Source: an uncultured Flavobacteriaceae bacterium
Lineage (GTDB): Bacteria; Bacteroidota; Bacteroidia; Flavobacteriales; Flavobacteriaceae
Assembly (NCBI GenBank): GCA_938010765.1
Contig: CALLVX010000044.1
Span: 1-42,485, forward strand
Direction of reading: 5' to 3'
Length of the DNA: 42,485 nt
The notes below the pieces were generated by a model, which had not been told where the DNA came from, ran no database searches, and saw nothing but the letters and a program-made list of their open reading frames with translations. Made by a program: the position numbers and the translations under genes. Below, one piece after another: positions 1 through 10,036 of this stretch (within the stretch, counting starts at the first letter, position 1; every line of letters begins with the position of its first letter).

Positions 1-1953
1 TATATTGTTATTAAAACTGGTGGCGAAAAACATCCCTGCCGTGTTGGTAATAGTGCTAAGATCCCAGTCATTAAAACTCGAGTTGCCCTTAAGAGATGAA
101 CATGTAATAAACATATTCAATAGGCTTGTTACGCCCGAAAGGTTCGGAACGTCGGTTGCCGTTACATCGAGATTATAACAACCATCGAAAGCACCGGTCA
201 TGGAGGTCCATGCGATATCTCCCCATTGCTTTACTTCCAACAATTTTCCGAAATCTTGAGGTGGGCCTGAGAAGCCATTAAACGACAGTCTGGGGAAATC
301 CCCTGTTATCGAAACTTCATAGGTCCCTGGAGTGGCATATGTATGTGTTGCCCCTCCGGCAACGGATGCACTTACGTTCCCATCTCCCCAATCAACCGTA
401 TAGTTATAAATTTCTCCTTCCGCCACAGGAATCGTTATTTGGTTGTCATTCGAAAGGCCTGGGTTATCCGTTTTCCAAACGGTTACAAAGGCTGATGATT
501 CACTACAATCATTCGTTTCACCACCATCGCTTATTTCCCAGCCATAGGTATTGACCAATTGCTGACGTGCGATTTTGCCGTCACAGTACATACTATCGCC
601 TGCATTAAAAATTACGTTCTGCTGTAGGCTTGGAAGATTTGCCCAACCTCTGAGCGTGGCATCATAGTTCGCCGTAGATAGACTTGCATCAAAGAACATA
701 TCATCCATTCTGGTAACACCGGATACGTCCCAATCACCCAAGTCTTGGTCAAACACTGTCGCATTTTGAAACATACTGTTCATGACCGTTACCTGCGACG
801 TATTCCAAGTGCTCAGGTTTTGGTTAAAGTTTCTCGCTTCAAAAAACATATAGCTAATATTCTGTGCATTTCCCATGTTCCATTCTCCGATATCCTTATT
901 AAAAGCATGGGTATTTAAAAACATGGAACTAAAGTTAACTCCATTGGAAACATCCCAACTCGAAATATTTTGATTGAATTGATTTGCTTGCAGGAACATT
1001 GCATTAAAGTCGCTCACCGAACTGACATCCCAACGTTCAAAGGATTCATTCCCTACTAGGTTGTAGGAAGCCACAAACATTCTTGCCAAAGAATTGACTT
1101 TTGAAAGGTCTGGGACATCGGTGGTCTTCACGTCGACATTGTTGCAGTTTGAAAATGCATCTGCCATCGTAAACCATTCGATATCTCCCCAACTATCGAT
1201 AGAGACAAGCTTGTTTACATCAATTGTTTCATTGGGGTAAAACCGCGGGTATTTACCAGTAATTGAGACACTATAGGTACCCGGTGAATCATAAAAGTGC
1301 TCTATGCTACTGCTAACTCCTTGATCCGAGGTACCGTCTCCCCAGTCCACTTCAAAGTCAAACCCTCCTCCAAAAGTAGGAATCGTAATTCTGGTTTCTC
1401 CGTCAAATCTAATATCGGTCTTCCAACTTGTCACAAAGGGCCGTTGTTCGCAGTTGGCCGAAGTACCTCCCAAATCAATGGGAATACTATCTGTATTAAA
1501 AACAAAAAGTTTATCAATTGCGATGTCTTCTTTAAGACTACCAAGTTCGATAGTATTTTCACCTTCCATTAGATTCAGGAGAAGAAAATCGTTGGCATCT
1601 ACACCATTGTAAAATCCAAACCAGCTAAACGTTGCATTGGCCAAAATGTTTTCCCATTGCATCCATTCTCCTTCATTGACCCGTACCCAAAAGCCTCCGC
1701 TTTCAGTACTTGCAGACTGTAAGCGCCCATATAATTTGTAAGCACCCTGTTCTGCGGTGAAGCGAAACGAAAGAATAGCACTTGGGTTTGATGGCGGAAC
1801 TTCTAAGTTGTTAGCGCCGGTAACCACATATTTACCTTTGGAGGCATTCACATCATCTACTATGCTCCATTCGGAACCAATTTCAGCGCATTCGGCCTCT
1901 AACCAAATTTCATCGTTGCTCAGTGGGCAATTCTCCCCTTTGTCAAGAATCGT

Positions 1954-1956
1954 CTA
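1954..1956 (-). other. In-frame TAG at the module boundary, probably from a Trp codon
   Basis: The frame reads AENYG-stop-TILDKGENCP. The equivalent place after the second BspA block (about 560-540) reads NTYGWEISDGGE. The stop therefore sits where Trp (TGG) is expected, a single G-to-A change. It falls exactly between BspA block 1 and the carbohydrate-binding-like module. Confidence 0.8.
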
Positions 1957-2502
1957 ACCGTAATTTTCTGCTAACCATTCTCTTGCACTACTTCCCAAAC
2001 AATAGCGGCTAAAACCAGCATCAAAAGCAACACCGTTCTTAAGCTCGGGCAACGCGGCCCATCCTTGTAAAATACTATCATAATTAGGTTCGGAAAGAAA
2101 CACATTGGTAAACATCCCCGACATATCGGTTACCTGACCTACGTTCCAAGAGCCAAGGTCTTGATTAAATTCAATTGAATTATTAAACATAGATGTCATA
2201 TCAATGACCTTCCCTACATCCCAATCTCCTATATCCTGATTAAAATTTCTAGAGTTAAAGAACATATAGGCCATGTTGGTTACATTGGACGTATTCCAAT
2301 CACCAATATCTTGGTTGAAACCGCTATTGTTAGAGAACATTCCCGACATATCGGTCACGTTTGATACATTCCAATCTCCTATGTCTTGATTAAAGGCAAA
2401 TAAATTATAGAACATATACGACATGTTCGTAACACTGCGAACATCCCATTGGCTTATGTCTTGATCAAAAAAACCGGTCAAGAAAAACATCTCTTTCATG
2501 TT

Positions 2503-2505
2503 TTA
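2503..2505 (-). other. In-frame TAA within the first BspA repeat block
   Basis: The frame reads GDWQVGKV-stop-NMKEMFF. Sister repeats at this point read SNVTDM, GKVIDM or RSVTNM, so the stop replaces a residue that is usually Thr or Ile. Change from a Thr codon needs two substitutions, while Lys, Gln, Ser or Leu codons need one. The next ATG (2499) lies inside the repeat and is unlikely to be a real start. Confidence 0.8.
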
Positions 2506-4051
2506 CACCTTTCCTACCTGCCAATCACCAATAACCTGATTGAAATCACGTGTCAAGAAGAACATTCGTGACATATCGGTTACATTGCTCACATTCCAAA
2601 AACCGATTGGGGCATTGAATTGCTCGGCAAATTCAAAAACACTGCGCATACTAGTAATAGTAGTGGTATTCCAAAAATTAAAAGCTTCCGTTCCCTTTAG
2701 ATTTGTACATTTTAAAAACATACGATTTAAAGAAGTTAGCCGGGATAAGTCCGGAGTATCGCTACTCTCTACATCGAGATTGGTGCAACCTGAAAATGCC
2801 CCCTCCATAGAACTCCATTGATTTGAGCCCCATTGATCTACGTATAAAATTTTATCCTTATCCGTTGGATTAGATCCGTTTTCATCATCAAAATAAATTC
2901 TTGGAAATGTTCCAGTTATAGAAATTGTGGGAGTCGAGGGCATTTCGTAGGTATGCGTGATAGCTCCCGTTACTCCAGAATCCGAGGTGCCGTCTCCCCA
3001 ATCAACAGTATAGTTATATACCTCTCCTTCGGCCACTGGAATCGTAATCTGGTTATCCTCGGAAACGCCCGGATTATCCGTTTTCCACGTGGTTATAAAA
3101 GGACGTTCCTGATTCAGCGATTCCGATTCAATATTGACTTCACTATAACTAGCGGTTGTCAGTTCCTGATTGTTATGGGAGGTAGTCGCCATCCCCAACA
3201 AAATTGTTTCGTTCATCGAAACCGTTTTAGATCCCAACAAAGACCAATTGCCATTTGTAATGGACCCATATCCTGAAAAAGTATTTCCTTCACGTACCAA
3301 TCGTAAATAAAAAGGGTAGTCAACAATTGGTTCCGGGCCAATATTATTCTGGGCAGAATTCATTGAAGCCCCATCAAAAGGCCTGTCCTGTAATGTATAC
3401 CCGAGTCTCAAACCATTAGGATTTGGTGACAAGGATAGTAAAATCATCGCCGCATTGTCAGCAGTTCCATTACGCATCATAATACCGGCTTTCGCCCAAG
3501 CGTTGGTACTTTCAAGGCTATTCACGCGTACTACGATTTCCGCATCTGCTGAGATTTCCTGATATACAAAATGAAACTCGTCTCTAGTTCCCCAAATATC
3601 GGCACCAGAAGCACTTACTTCAAAGACACCGTTCAACTCGGAAGTTTCACCAGTAAGGTCAACGGCGCCAATATCTAGATTTTGCCATTGACTGGACAAA
3701 TCACCACAGGTGTCTTGTGCAACTGAACTGCTTGATATGGTTGTAAAAAGTAAAAAAAGGAAGAGCGGTAAACGTAAAAATGTAATCATATGGGTTCGGT
3801 TTTGAAAGGTAATGTTCCAAGGTATTTTTATGTTACCCCAAGCAAGGTTAAATTCGATAAAAAGGACTATAAAGTCAACTATCTCAAAAATTTTAGTTAT
3901 TTGAAAAGATGACACATTCCCACGACTACATTCCCGTAAGAAACTCCATCAAATGCTGTGAAAATTGAATTCTTACCTTTCTTACTGTATCTTTCCTTAA
4001 ATATACTGTAAACAAGTGGTATAAAAAACGACTGAATTACAAATACATCAC

Positions 4052-4561
4052 ATGCAAAAGACCATCCTACTTTCAATATTGACATTGTTTTTTTTCGCCC
4101 AATTTTTGGTGGCCCAAGAAATGAACCCGACCAAATTAGAGCAACTCATTACCCAAGTAGCCGATACGGTCGAAGCAAATGGTAACTCTCTCCGTTTTGT
4201 CTACAAAGAAGCGTTCTTGATCTGCGTGTATGATGAAAATGCCAATCGCATGCGAATAATTACTCCCATTGTTGAAAGGGAAAAAATAGATGAGGAACAA
4301 CTTTTAAATGCCTTGGTGGCAAACTTTCATTCGGCCTTGGATGTAAAATACGCTTTGAGCGATGAAGTTATTTGGTCGGTTTTTATACACCCGCTAAAAG
4401 AACTAACGGAACATCAGGTATTGGATGCTATTGATCAGGTATATGCGGCGAGTGTCACTTTTGGCACAACCTATTCCAGTACCAGTTTGGTTTTCCCAGG
4501 GAACACGAAAAAGAGGGATGAAATTGGCGCAAAGAAACTAATAGAAAAGAATAAGATTTAG
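4052..4561 (+). CDS. Small secreted protein of unknown function
   Basis: Protein of 169 residues with a typical signal peptide (MQKTILLSILTLFFFAQFLVAQ, cleavage expected near residue 22). The mature part, with stretches such as LRFVYKEAFLICVYDENANRMRIITPI, alternates strands and helices in a way that recalls YbjN or type III secretion chaperone-like folds. That is only an impression of fold, not a recognised family. It is divergent from the BspA gene (262 bp between starts) and its last four bases overlap the convergent acyltransferase gene. Export to the periplasm is well supported; the role is unknown. Confidence 0.7.
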   Translation: MQKTILLSILTLFFFAQFLVAQEMNPTKLEQLITQVADTVEANGNSLRFVYKEAFLICVYDENANRMRIITPIVEREKIDEEQLLNALVANFHSALDVKYALSDEVIWSVFIHPLKELTEHQVLDAIDQVYAASVTFGTTYSSTSLVFPGNTKKRDEIGAKKLIEKNKI

Positions 4562-5103
4562 TAACTATATTCGGGTACATAGCCCACTACTCCCTTAAAA
4601 AAAGCTTCGTATACCTTAAAATCAACTTCCTTATCATCTGTAGTGTAATGAGGTTCTGATACTTTTATTTGTTTTTTACCAAAATCGAACGCGATTAAAA
4701 GAACAGGGACATCAGCCGATTTTGCGATATAATAAAAGCCACTTTTCCATTTTATTACTTTTTTACGTGTACCCTCTGGTGCCAGGGTCAAACGGAATTT
4801 TTTTCTATTTTTAAACACCTCGGCGGTAGCGCTTACCGTATCATTGTTTTTACTTCGGTCAACGGGCGCACCGCCCATCCACCTAAAAAACCATCCAAAG
4901 GGCGCTTTGAAAAGGCTCTTCTTCCCCACATAGTTGATTTCTTCGTTCCAAACCCTACGAATCAACAAGCCCAAAAAGAAATCGACCCAGCTTGTATGGG
5001 GCACCACCGCTATGACACATTTTTCGAGATGCGAAGGGAACGTTCCTTCAATGGTCCAGCCCAATAACTTAAAATAAATGAATTTGGCAATCGCCTGTAG
5101 CAT
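4558..5103 (-). CDS. PlsC-like 1-acyl-glycerol-3-phosphate acyltransferase family protein
   Basis: Protein of 181 residues, short for PlsC (usually about 240) but with the family motifs. Motif I is HTSWVD (the HX4D catalytic pair) near residue 36, followed by GKKSLFKAPFGWFFRWMGG and the substrate motif APEGTRKK near residue 108. Members transfer acyl chains to lysophosphatidate or other lysolipids at the inner membrane. It lies 75 bp downstream of kdnB on the same strand, so it may be the last gene of the lipopolysaccharide-sugar group, but an inverted repeat sits in that gap. The exact acceptor cannot be read from the sequence. Confidence 0.82.
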   Translation of the reverse strand: MLQAIAKFIYFKLLGWTIEGTFPSHLEKCVIAVVPHTSWVDFFLGLLIRRVWNEEINYVGKKSLFKAPFGWFFRWMGGAPVDRSKNNDTVSATAEVFKNRKKFRLTLAPEGTRKKVIKWKSGFYYIAKSADVPVLLIAFDFGKKQIKVSEPHYTTDDKEVDFKVYEAFFKGVVGYVPEYSY

Positions 5104-5126
5104 AAATATATTTTAGACAATGGTTC

Positions 5127-5143
5127 GATTGTAGGCTACAATC
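5127..5143. repeat. Short inverted repeat between kdnB and the acyltransferase gene
   Basis: GATTGTAG and CTACAATC face each other across one base, giving a 17-nt dyad in the 75-bp gap. There is no T run on either side, so it is not a standard terminator. It could be an operator or an mRNA processing hairpin; this is speculative. Confidence 0.35.
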
Positions 5144-5178
5144 CGGCTCTCATTTTAAACTGGTAGTTTTTCTGACTC

Positions 5179-6306
5179 CTATATCTTCCTATAAATTTCC
5201 TTCAATTGATCAGGACCGATTTTAGTTCGCCAATCTTTACCAAGAGCATTTTCCCACAAAGGCTCCATACTTAAAGACACTTTCACCATTGTATCGTAAT
5301 CACTATCGGATAGTTGGGCACATATTCCTGTAGGCAATTGTATGCCCTGTTTATTTCTCATTTTGTGAAATAGGGCGACCCCTTCCGGATAAAATTCTTC
5401 CAAATGTTGAAATACCAAGCAATTCCCAATACCGTGTTTTACACCAAGAAGGTACGAAAGGCCATAGCTCATGGCATGTGCAACCCCTACTTGTGAGTAG
5501 GCGATGCTCATACCCCCATGCCAAGAGGCCATCATCAGCTTTTCTCTTGCTTCGGAATCACAAAGCGATCCCAAATAGACTTCTTTGCAAAGTTCGAGGG
5601 CTTTTTCCCCATAACTTTGACTAAATGCATTCAGGTAGGTACCATTCAAAGATTCGATACAATGAATAAAACAATCCATTCCTGTATAGAACCACTGTTC
5701 TTTATCTACACCATCTGTCAAATCTGGATCTAAGATTACTTGATCAAAAATGGTATAATCCGAATTGATTCCCAGCTTTTTATCGGGGCCTAAAAGCACC
5801 GTAGTACGACTTACCTCGGCTCCTGTACCACTAATTGTAGGTATTCCTACGTGGTAAAGGGATGGCTTGTGTACCAAATCCCAACCTTGGTATTTTGAAG
5901 CATTCCCCTCATTCTGTAACATGATTGCCACCGCTTTGGCCAAATCGAGCAACGTTCCTCCACCGATACCAATAATTCCCGAAGGAAGTTCGGAATGCTC
6001 TTCCTTTATTTTGGCCACCAAGGCATCTACCTGATTTGTTTTTGGCTCTTCATCCGCGCTGATCAAGATCATCTGGTCGTTAAAAATTAAGGGAAGTCTT
6101 GTAATCAACTGTGTTCCCTCAAAAACATCATCAACTAAAAAGATGCATGCGGCATCGGCGTTCTTGCGTCTAGGCATCAGAATTTCACCTAATTGATCAA
6201 AACTACCCTTGCCATAGACGACTTTTGGGACCATTGGGAAGTTTCTATACCCTGTGACCTGTTTTTTTGAAATTTGTTGGGTTCGTATGTCTTTCTTTAT
6301 CTCCAT
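5179..6306 (-). CDS. kdnB: Iron-containing alcohol dehydrogenase, probable Kdo 8-oxidase (KdnB-like)
   Basis: Protein of 375 residues, full length for the group III Fe-ADH family. The nucleotide loop GIGGGT is at about 113-118, and the metal ligands are visible as Asp211, His215, His277 (GVAHAMS) and His291 (GVKHGIGN). In Shewanella, KdnB oxidises C8 of Kdo to an aldehyde, which the aminotransferase KdnA converts to 8-amino-Kdo before KdsB activates it with CTP. Here kdnB follows kdsB and a HAD phosphatase with gaps of only a few bases, which supports that reading. No kdnA aminotransferase is in the window. The family assignment is firm; the Kdo substrate is inferred from context and similarity. 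Confidence 0.78.
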   Translation of the reverse strand: MEIKKDIRTQQISKKQVTGYRNFPMVPKVVYGKGSFDQLGEILMPRRKNADAACIFLVDDVFEGTQLITRLPLIFNDQMILISADEEPKTNQVDALVAKIKEEHSELPSGIIGIGGGTLLDLAKAVAIMLQNEGNASKYQGWDLVHKPSLYHVGIPTISGTGAEVSRTTVLLGPDKKLGINSDYTIFDQVILDPDLTDGVDKEQWFYTGMDCFIHCIESLNGTYLNAFSQSYGEKALELCKEVYLGSLCDSEAREKLMMASWHGGMSIAYSQVGVAHAMSYGLSYLLGVKHGIGNCLVFQHLEEFYPEGVALFHKMRNKQGIQLPTGICAQLSDSDYDTMVKVSLSMEPLWENALGKDWRTKIGPDQLKEIYRKI

Positions 6307-6314
6307 AAAACAAC

Positions 6315-7013
6315 TTAGAGGTACGCTAGTATTTCTTTTAATTTAGGTAATTTCAAATAATCCCTATTGTCTTCTTCGGTTGACACTTCTTCATGTTGCC
6401 ATGTGGTATGGAATGGAACATGTACTGCTCTTGCTCCAATATTTACCAATGGCAGCACGTCTGATTTTAATGAATTTCCTATCATCAAAAACTCCTGAAC
6501 ATCAATTTTTAAATGCGCCAACAAACCGCTATAATTTGCTTCCTTTTTATCACTTAATACTTCAACGTGCTGAAAGTAACGTGCCAGGCCCGAACGTTCG
6601 AGCTTACGCTCCTGATCTAACAAATCGCCTTTCGTTAATACAATCAAACGATATTTCGGAGCAAGTTTGTCCAAAACTTCCTCCACATCATCCAATAACT
6701 CTACCGGATTGGAAATCATCTTTTTACCAAGACTCAAAATTTCTAAAAGCGTTGCTTGCGAAACTTCATTATTCGATAATTCAAGCGCCGATTCAATCAT
6801 CGAGAGCATAAAACCTTTTATTCCATACCCATAGAGTTCAAGATTTTTCATCTCCATTTTAAAGAGCTCTTGATCAATCTTATTTTTGGTCTCGTAGGCT
6901 TTCAACAATTCGGCAAACTTCTCCTCGGTTTCCCTAAAATACGTCTCATTTACCCAAAGGGTATCATCGGCATCAAAACCGATTACCTTAATACTAGCAT
7001 AGTCTATTTCCAT
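6315..7013 (-). CDS. HAD-superfamily hydrolase
   Basis: Protein of 232 residues. HAD motif I is GFDADDTLW (residues 12-20, nucleophile Asp14), motif II is VLTKGD (about 144-149), and motif IV is [12 protein letters not shown] (about 187-198). The helical cap region follows motif I, as in YjjG-type phosphatases. Its start overlaps the end of kdsB by 10 bp and its stop is 8 bp before kdnB, so it is co-translated with both. A phosphatase acting on a Kdo-pathway or related sugar phosphate is plausible, but the canonical KdsC is shorter and capless, so this is not called KdsC. Confidence 0.85.
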   Translation of the reverse strand: MEIDYASIKVIGFDADDTLWVNETYFRETEEKFAELLKAYETKNKIDQELFKMEMKNLELYGYGIKGFMLSMIESALELSNNEVSQATLLEILSLGKKMISNPVELLDDVEEVLDKLAPKYRLIVLTKGDLLDQERKLERSGLARYFQHVEVLSDKKEANYSGLLAHLKIDVQEFLMIGNSLKSDVLPLVNIGARAVHVPFHTTWQHEEVSTEEDNRDYLKLPKLKEILAYL

Positions 7014-7732
7014 GCACGTTGTGCTTTCTCCAAATCTTCTGGTGTATCTATTTCTATACCAGAAACATGGGTCTCTACCATCTTAATTTTTTTTCCATAC
7101 TCTAAATAACGAATGGCCTCTATTTTTTCGGTTGCTTCTAAAGATAGCATTGGTAATCGCTGAAAATCCATCAAAGCCCTCTTTCGAAAAGCGTAGATCC
7201 CTTTGTGCTTGTAATAGGCTACCTTGGTTTCCCGATCTCTCGGATAGGGAATCGGAGATCGGGAAAAATACAGGGCGAACTCTCGATTGTCTACGATTAC
7301 CTTTACCGTATTTGGATTATTTATTTCTTCCCAATCGCTAATTTCGACCATTAGGGAGGCTAGATCAATCTCCTCTTCGTGGTCATCTTCAAAAACCTCC
7401 AACACCGCCTTTAGACTTTGTTTATCTGTAAAGGGTTCATCGCCTTGTACATTTACAATAATATCTACCTCCATATCGGTAACGGCCTCTGCAATACGAT
7501 CACTACCACAATCGTGTTCTTTGATACTCATTATTGCTTTTCCACCAGCCTTCACAATAGTGTCATATATTACCGTGCTGTCTGTTACCACATATACTTC
7601 ATCGAACAACCCCGTATATACGGCTGCTTCATAGGTACGTAAAATTACCGGTTTGCCTTGTAAATCCTGCATTAATTTTGCAGGAAATCGAGAAGCCGCA
7701 TAGCGGGCGGGTATCATAGCAATAGCTCTCAA
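7004..7732 (-). CDS. kdsB: 3-deoxy-manno-octulosonate cytidylyltransferase (CMP-Kdo synthetase family)
   Basis: Protein of 242 residues, normal for KdsB. The CTP-binding start [20 protein letters not shown] (residues 7-26), the metal/sugar motif NVQGDEP (94-100) and HKGIYAFRK near residue 175 are all present. It activates Kdo, or 8-amino-Kdo in species with KdnA and KdnB, to the CMP-sugar used for lipid A inner-core assembly in the cytoplasm. It lies 7 bp downstream of the DUF4126 gene and overlaps the HAD gene. The neighbouring kdnB raises the chance that it prefers the 8-amino form. Confidence 0.92.
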   Translation of the reverse strand: MRAIAMIPARYAASRFPAKLMQDLQGKPVILRTYEAAVYTGLFDEVYVVTDSTVIYDTIVKAGGKAIMSIKEHDCGSDRIAEAVTDMEVDIIVNVQGDEPFTDKQSLKAVLEVFEDDHEEEIDLASLMVEISDWEEINNPNTVKVIVDNREFALYFSRSPIPYPRDRETKVAYYKHKGIYAFRKRALMDFQRLPMLSLEATEKIEAIRYLEYGKKIKMVETHVSGIEIDTPEDLEKAQRAWK

Positions 7733-7739
7733 CGTATCA

Positions 7740-8321
7740 TCAGTTTTCGTTAGTTTGTTTTCTCGCGGGGCGTAATTTTCGATATATAGTAAAAATGATA
7801 ACCAATATTATTATGACCAGAACTGCAGCAAGTATGGGCGCAAAAATAGAAGCGGTTGAAACCACTACTGCCGTGCCTGTTTCTACTGTAGAAATAATAG
7901 GGTTTCCCAAGCCGCCCGTTGTTGCCGTACTGGCAAGTCTACCGGTTGCACCCGCCCCTTTGATAGCAGTTGCCGTTCCACCACCTGCTATAATGGCCAA
8001 GGCCCAGGTAACAATCGGGTCTAGATCGGCCACGGTAGAGACCATAACCGCCGTTCCTGCAATCGCGGCCAAAGGTACTGCAACACTGTCAAGTATGTTG
8101 TCTACCCAAGGAATAAAATAGGCGAAGATTTCAACCAACATCGCTACACCCAGGGCAATTACGGCAGCCAAACTACCGATCCACTCCCAACTATCATTAA
8201 GTTCCCATACATTAAAATAGGATGCTAAACTAAGTGCGAACAAGGGCAAAAATACCCGAAATCCAACCGAAGCTGCCAGGCCAATACCCAAAAAAACACT
8301 AATAATGGTATCCGAGGTCAT
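7740..8321 (-). CDS. DUF4126 family membrane protein
   Basis: Protein of 193 residues, very hydrophobic, with about four to five membrane segments. The beginning, [21 protein letters not shown], and the Ala/Gly/Thr-rich middle with [20 protein letters not shown] (about 122-141) match DUF4126 proteins. The basic C terminus ([10 protein letters not shown]) should face the cytoplasm. It sits 7 bp upstream of kdsB on the same strand, so it probably shares an mRNA, but a functional link to Kdo is not established. Function unknown. Confidence 0.82.
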   Translation of the reverse strand: MTSDTIISVFLGIGLAASVGFRVFLPLFALSLASYFNVWELNDSWEWIGSLAAVIALGVAMLVEIFAYFIPWVDNILDSVAVPLAAIAGTAVMVSTVADLDPIVTWALAIIAGGGTATAIKGAGATGRLASTATTGGLGNPIISTVETGTAVVVSTASIFAPILAAVLVIIILVIIFTIYRKLRPARKQTNEN

Positions 8322-8364
8322 TATATAAAGAATGCTTGTCTATAGTTACTAGAACGAATTTAGT

Positions 8365-9804
8365 CTATTCCTCCCCAACAAAAAAATCACTTTTAAAACC
8401 AATTAAGTACAATTGGCTTTTCGCACGGGTAACGGCTGTGTACAGCCACCGCAGGTATTCTTTATCTACCCCATTCGGCAAATAAGGTTGCTCTACGAAT
8501 ACGGTGTTCCATTGCCCTCCTTGGGATTTATGGCAGGTAATCGCATACGAGAATTTTACTTGTAAGGCATTAAAATACTTGTTGCTCTTTACGGATAGGA
8601 ATTTTTTGTACTTCGATTTTTCATCGGCATAGTCCTCCATCACTTCCTGATACAAGCGGTTGGAATCCTCGTATGGTAATGAGGGGGCCTCAGCCTTAAT
8701 CGTATCTAACAATAAAACAGTTTCAAAGGGTTTTTGATTTGGATAATCGACCATTTTCACTTTCACCTCGGCGAACTTGAAGGTATAGATTTCTTTAATG
8801 GCAAAAATTTCCAAAACTTCAATAATATCACCATTCGCAATGAAACCTGCTTCAGTAGTAGGTTCTAGCCAAAAGTAGTTGTTCTTCACCACCATCATAT
8901 AATCCCCAACGGCCAGTTCATTTTCGAGGTATAGTATGCGAGAGCGAATATTTTCATTGTACAAATTGGCCCTTTTGTTTGAACGAACTATAAACGCCGT
9001 TTCTTCCCTCCCGTGTTCGTCATAGGAAGTTTCAATGGCTTCTAGGATTTCATGACCATCAATAAGTCGTACAATGTCTTTATATGGATCGACGTTAAAT
9101 TGAAAACCTTCATAAAATTCACTCTGTAACTGCGCTCGTAAATTCGTAGCATTCATTAGGATTCCCGAATCTTCGGCCTGCCGCACAACTTCATCTAATT
9201 CGAGCTTGGTTACCTCCTTATTATATAACAAGGATAACTTGTCGGCATCAAGTGCCGGACTCAAATCTAAACGAACCGGTGGTAATTGGGCCGTATCCCC
9301 AATTAATATCAATTTACAATTATGACCTGAATACACAAACATTAACAAGTCGTCCAAAAGAGACCCATTGTCCATCAACTTAGAGTCTGCAGGCGTGTCC
9401 GGAATCATGGAGGCTTCGTCTACAATAAAAATAGTATCGCGGTGTTTATTGGGTGCCAAAACAAACTTTATCGCACCGCCTTGCTGTTTCTTTGGAAAGT
9501 AAATTTTTCTATGAATCGTAAACGCTCGGGTTTTTGAATAATTAGACATTACCTTTGCCGCCCGACCTGTAGGTGCCATTAACACCGCCTTTAACTTGCC
9601 CTGCCATAAATTGGTCACCACCGTACCTATTAAGGTCGTTTTTCCCGTGCCCGCAAAACCTTTTAATAAAAATAGCCGGTCTTTCTCCTTCGACAAAAGG
9701 AATTGCGCCAATTGTTGCAGTGCTATATTCTGATTCACCGTAGGTACATGGGGAAATTTCTCCTTTAATAATTTATAGAATGTTGCGTCTGTAAGGGTGG
9801 CCAT
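8365..9804 (-). CDS. RecD-like superfamily 1 DNA helicase
   Basis: Protein of 479 residues from the ATG at 9804 (MATLTDATFYKLLKEKF); an upstream in-frame ATG at 9843 adds 13 residues that look non-coding. Walker A is GFAGTGKTT (49-57), Walker B is IFIVDEASM, and the C-terminal UvrD_C_2 motif reads AITCHKSQGGQWNTVFVE followed by YTAVTRAK. These mark an ATP-dependent 5'-3' SF1B helicase of the RecD/Pif1 class, smaller than RecD2, common in Bacteroidota. It probably works in DNA repair or replication-fork processing. It is 43 bp upstream of the DUF4126 gene and on the same strand. Confidence 0.88.
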   Translation of the reverse strand: MATLTDATFYKLLKEKFPHVPTVNQNIALQQLAQFLLSKEKDRLFLLKGFAGTGKTTLIGTVVTNLWQGKLKAVLMAPTGRAAKVMSNYSKTRAFTIHRKIYFPKKQQGGAIKFVLAPNKHRDTIFIVDEASMIPDTPADSKLMDNGSLLDDLLMFVYSGHNCKLILIGDTAQLPPVRLDLSPALDADKLSLLYNKEVTKLELDEVVRQAEDSGILMNATNLRAQLQSEFYEGFQFNVDPYKDIVRLIDGHEILEAIETSYDEHGREETAFIVRSNKRANLYNENIRSRILYLENELAVGDYMMVVKNNYFWLEPTTEAGFIANGDIIEVLEIFAIKEIYTFKFAEVKVKMVDYPNQKPFETVLLLDTIKAEAPSLPYEDSNRLYQEVMEDYADEKSKYKKFLSVKSNKYFNALQVKFSYAITCHKSQGGQWNTVFVEQPYLPNGVDKEYLRWLYTAVTRAKSQLYLIGFKSDFFVGEE

Positions 9805-9992
9805 AGAATGCCAAAGATACTGATCATTTCTTTGGAAATACACTTAAATAAGACGAGGTATCCTATAGGGGGTAAATATGGATTTTATTAGAAATCAACT
9901 TTCTCAAAGGCGTTATAAAACAGGAATTCTGCACCCATTGAAAAGTACTGGAATTACGATTATAAAAAATTAGGCAGTTTCCAAAAAAATTG

Positions 9993-10000
9993 TAGATTTG
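9993..10000 (+). promoter_or_regulatory. Candidate -7 promoter box TAGATTTG
   Basis: Exact match to the Bacteroidota -7 consensus TAnnTTTG, 36 bp before the ATG at 10037. No clear TTG is seen at the -33 distance. If real, an in-frame ATG at 9998 would overlap the promoter, which supports the start at 10037. Confidence 0.45.
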
Positions 10001-10036
10001 TGTGTACCACTAAATTTAACTAACACAGAGAGGAAA

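Larger units (their letters stand above)
1..3789 (-). pseudogene. Giant secreted BspA-like/PKD protein, two in-frame stops, 3' end outside window
   Basis: One reading frame runs from an ATG at 3789 to the left edge, interrupted only by TAA at 2503-2505 and TAG at 1954-1956. I chose the ATG at 3789 because it starts a clean signal peptide (MITFLRLPLFLFLLF, ending near SSSVAQ); the 42 codons upstream look non-coding. Modules in order: signal peptide; a concanavalin/laminin-G-like domain (about 3714-3120); PKD-like domain 1 (VDWGDGTSD, about 3110-2880); BspA/DUF285 repeats of about 25 residues (FNQDIGDWNVSNVTDM type, about 2870-1990); a carbohydrate-binding-like domain starting LEAECAEIGSEW (about 1890-1470); PKD 2 (about 1440-1200); BspA block 2 (about 1190-580); PKD 3 (about 500-290); BspA block 3 to the edge. 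Such proteins are normally surface adhesins or glycan binders exported by Sec and T9SS. Coding sense is intact on both sides of each stop with no frameshift, so inactivation is recent, or the stops are errors or are read through. Confidence 0.8.

Noticed and set aside
1599-1781. 60-codon minus-strand frame and nearby plus-strand frames over 339-1957
   Set aside because: They overlap the strong BspA-like frame out of phase and show no family pattern.
3790-3915. Upstream extension of the BspA-like gene to an ATG at 3915
   Set aside because: The extra 42 residues are not a signal peptide and push the real one (from 3789) inside the protein.
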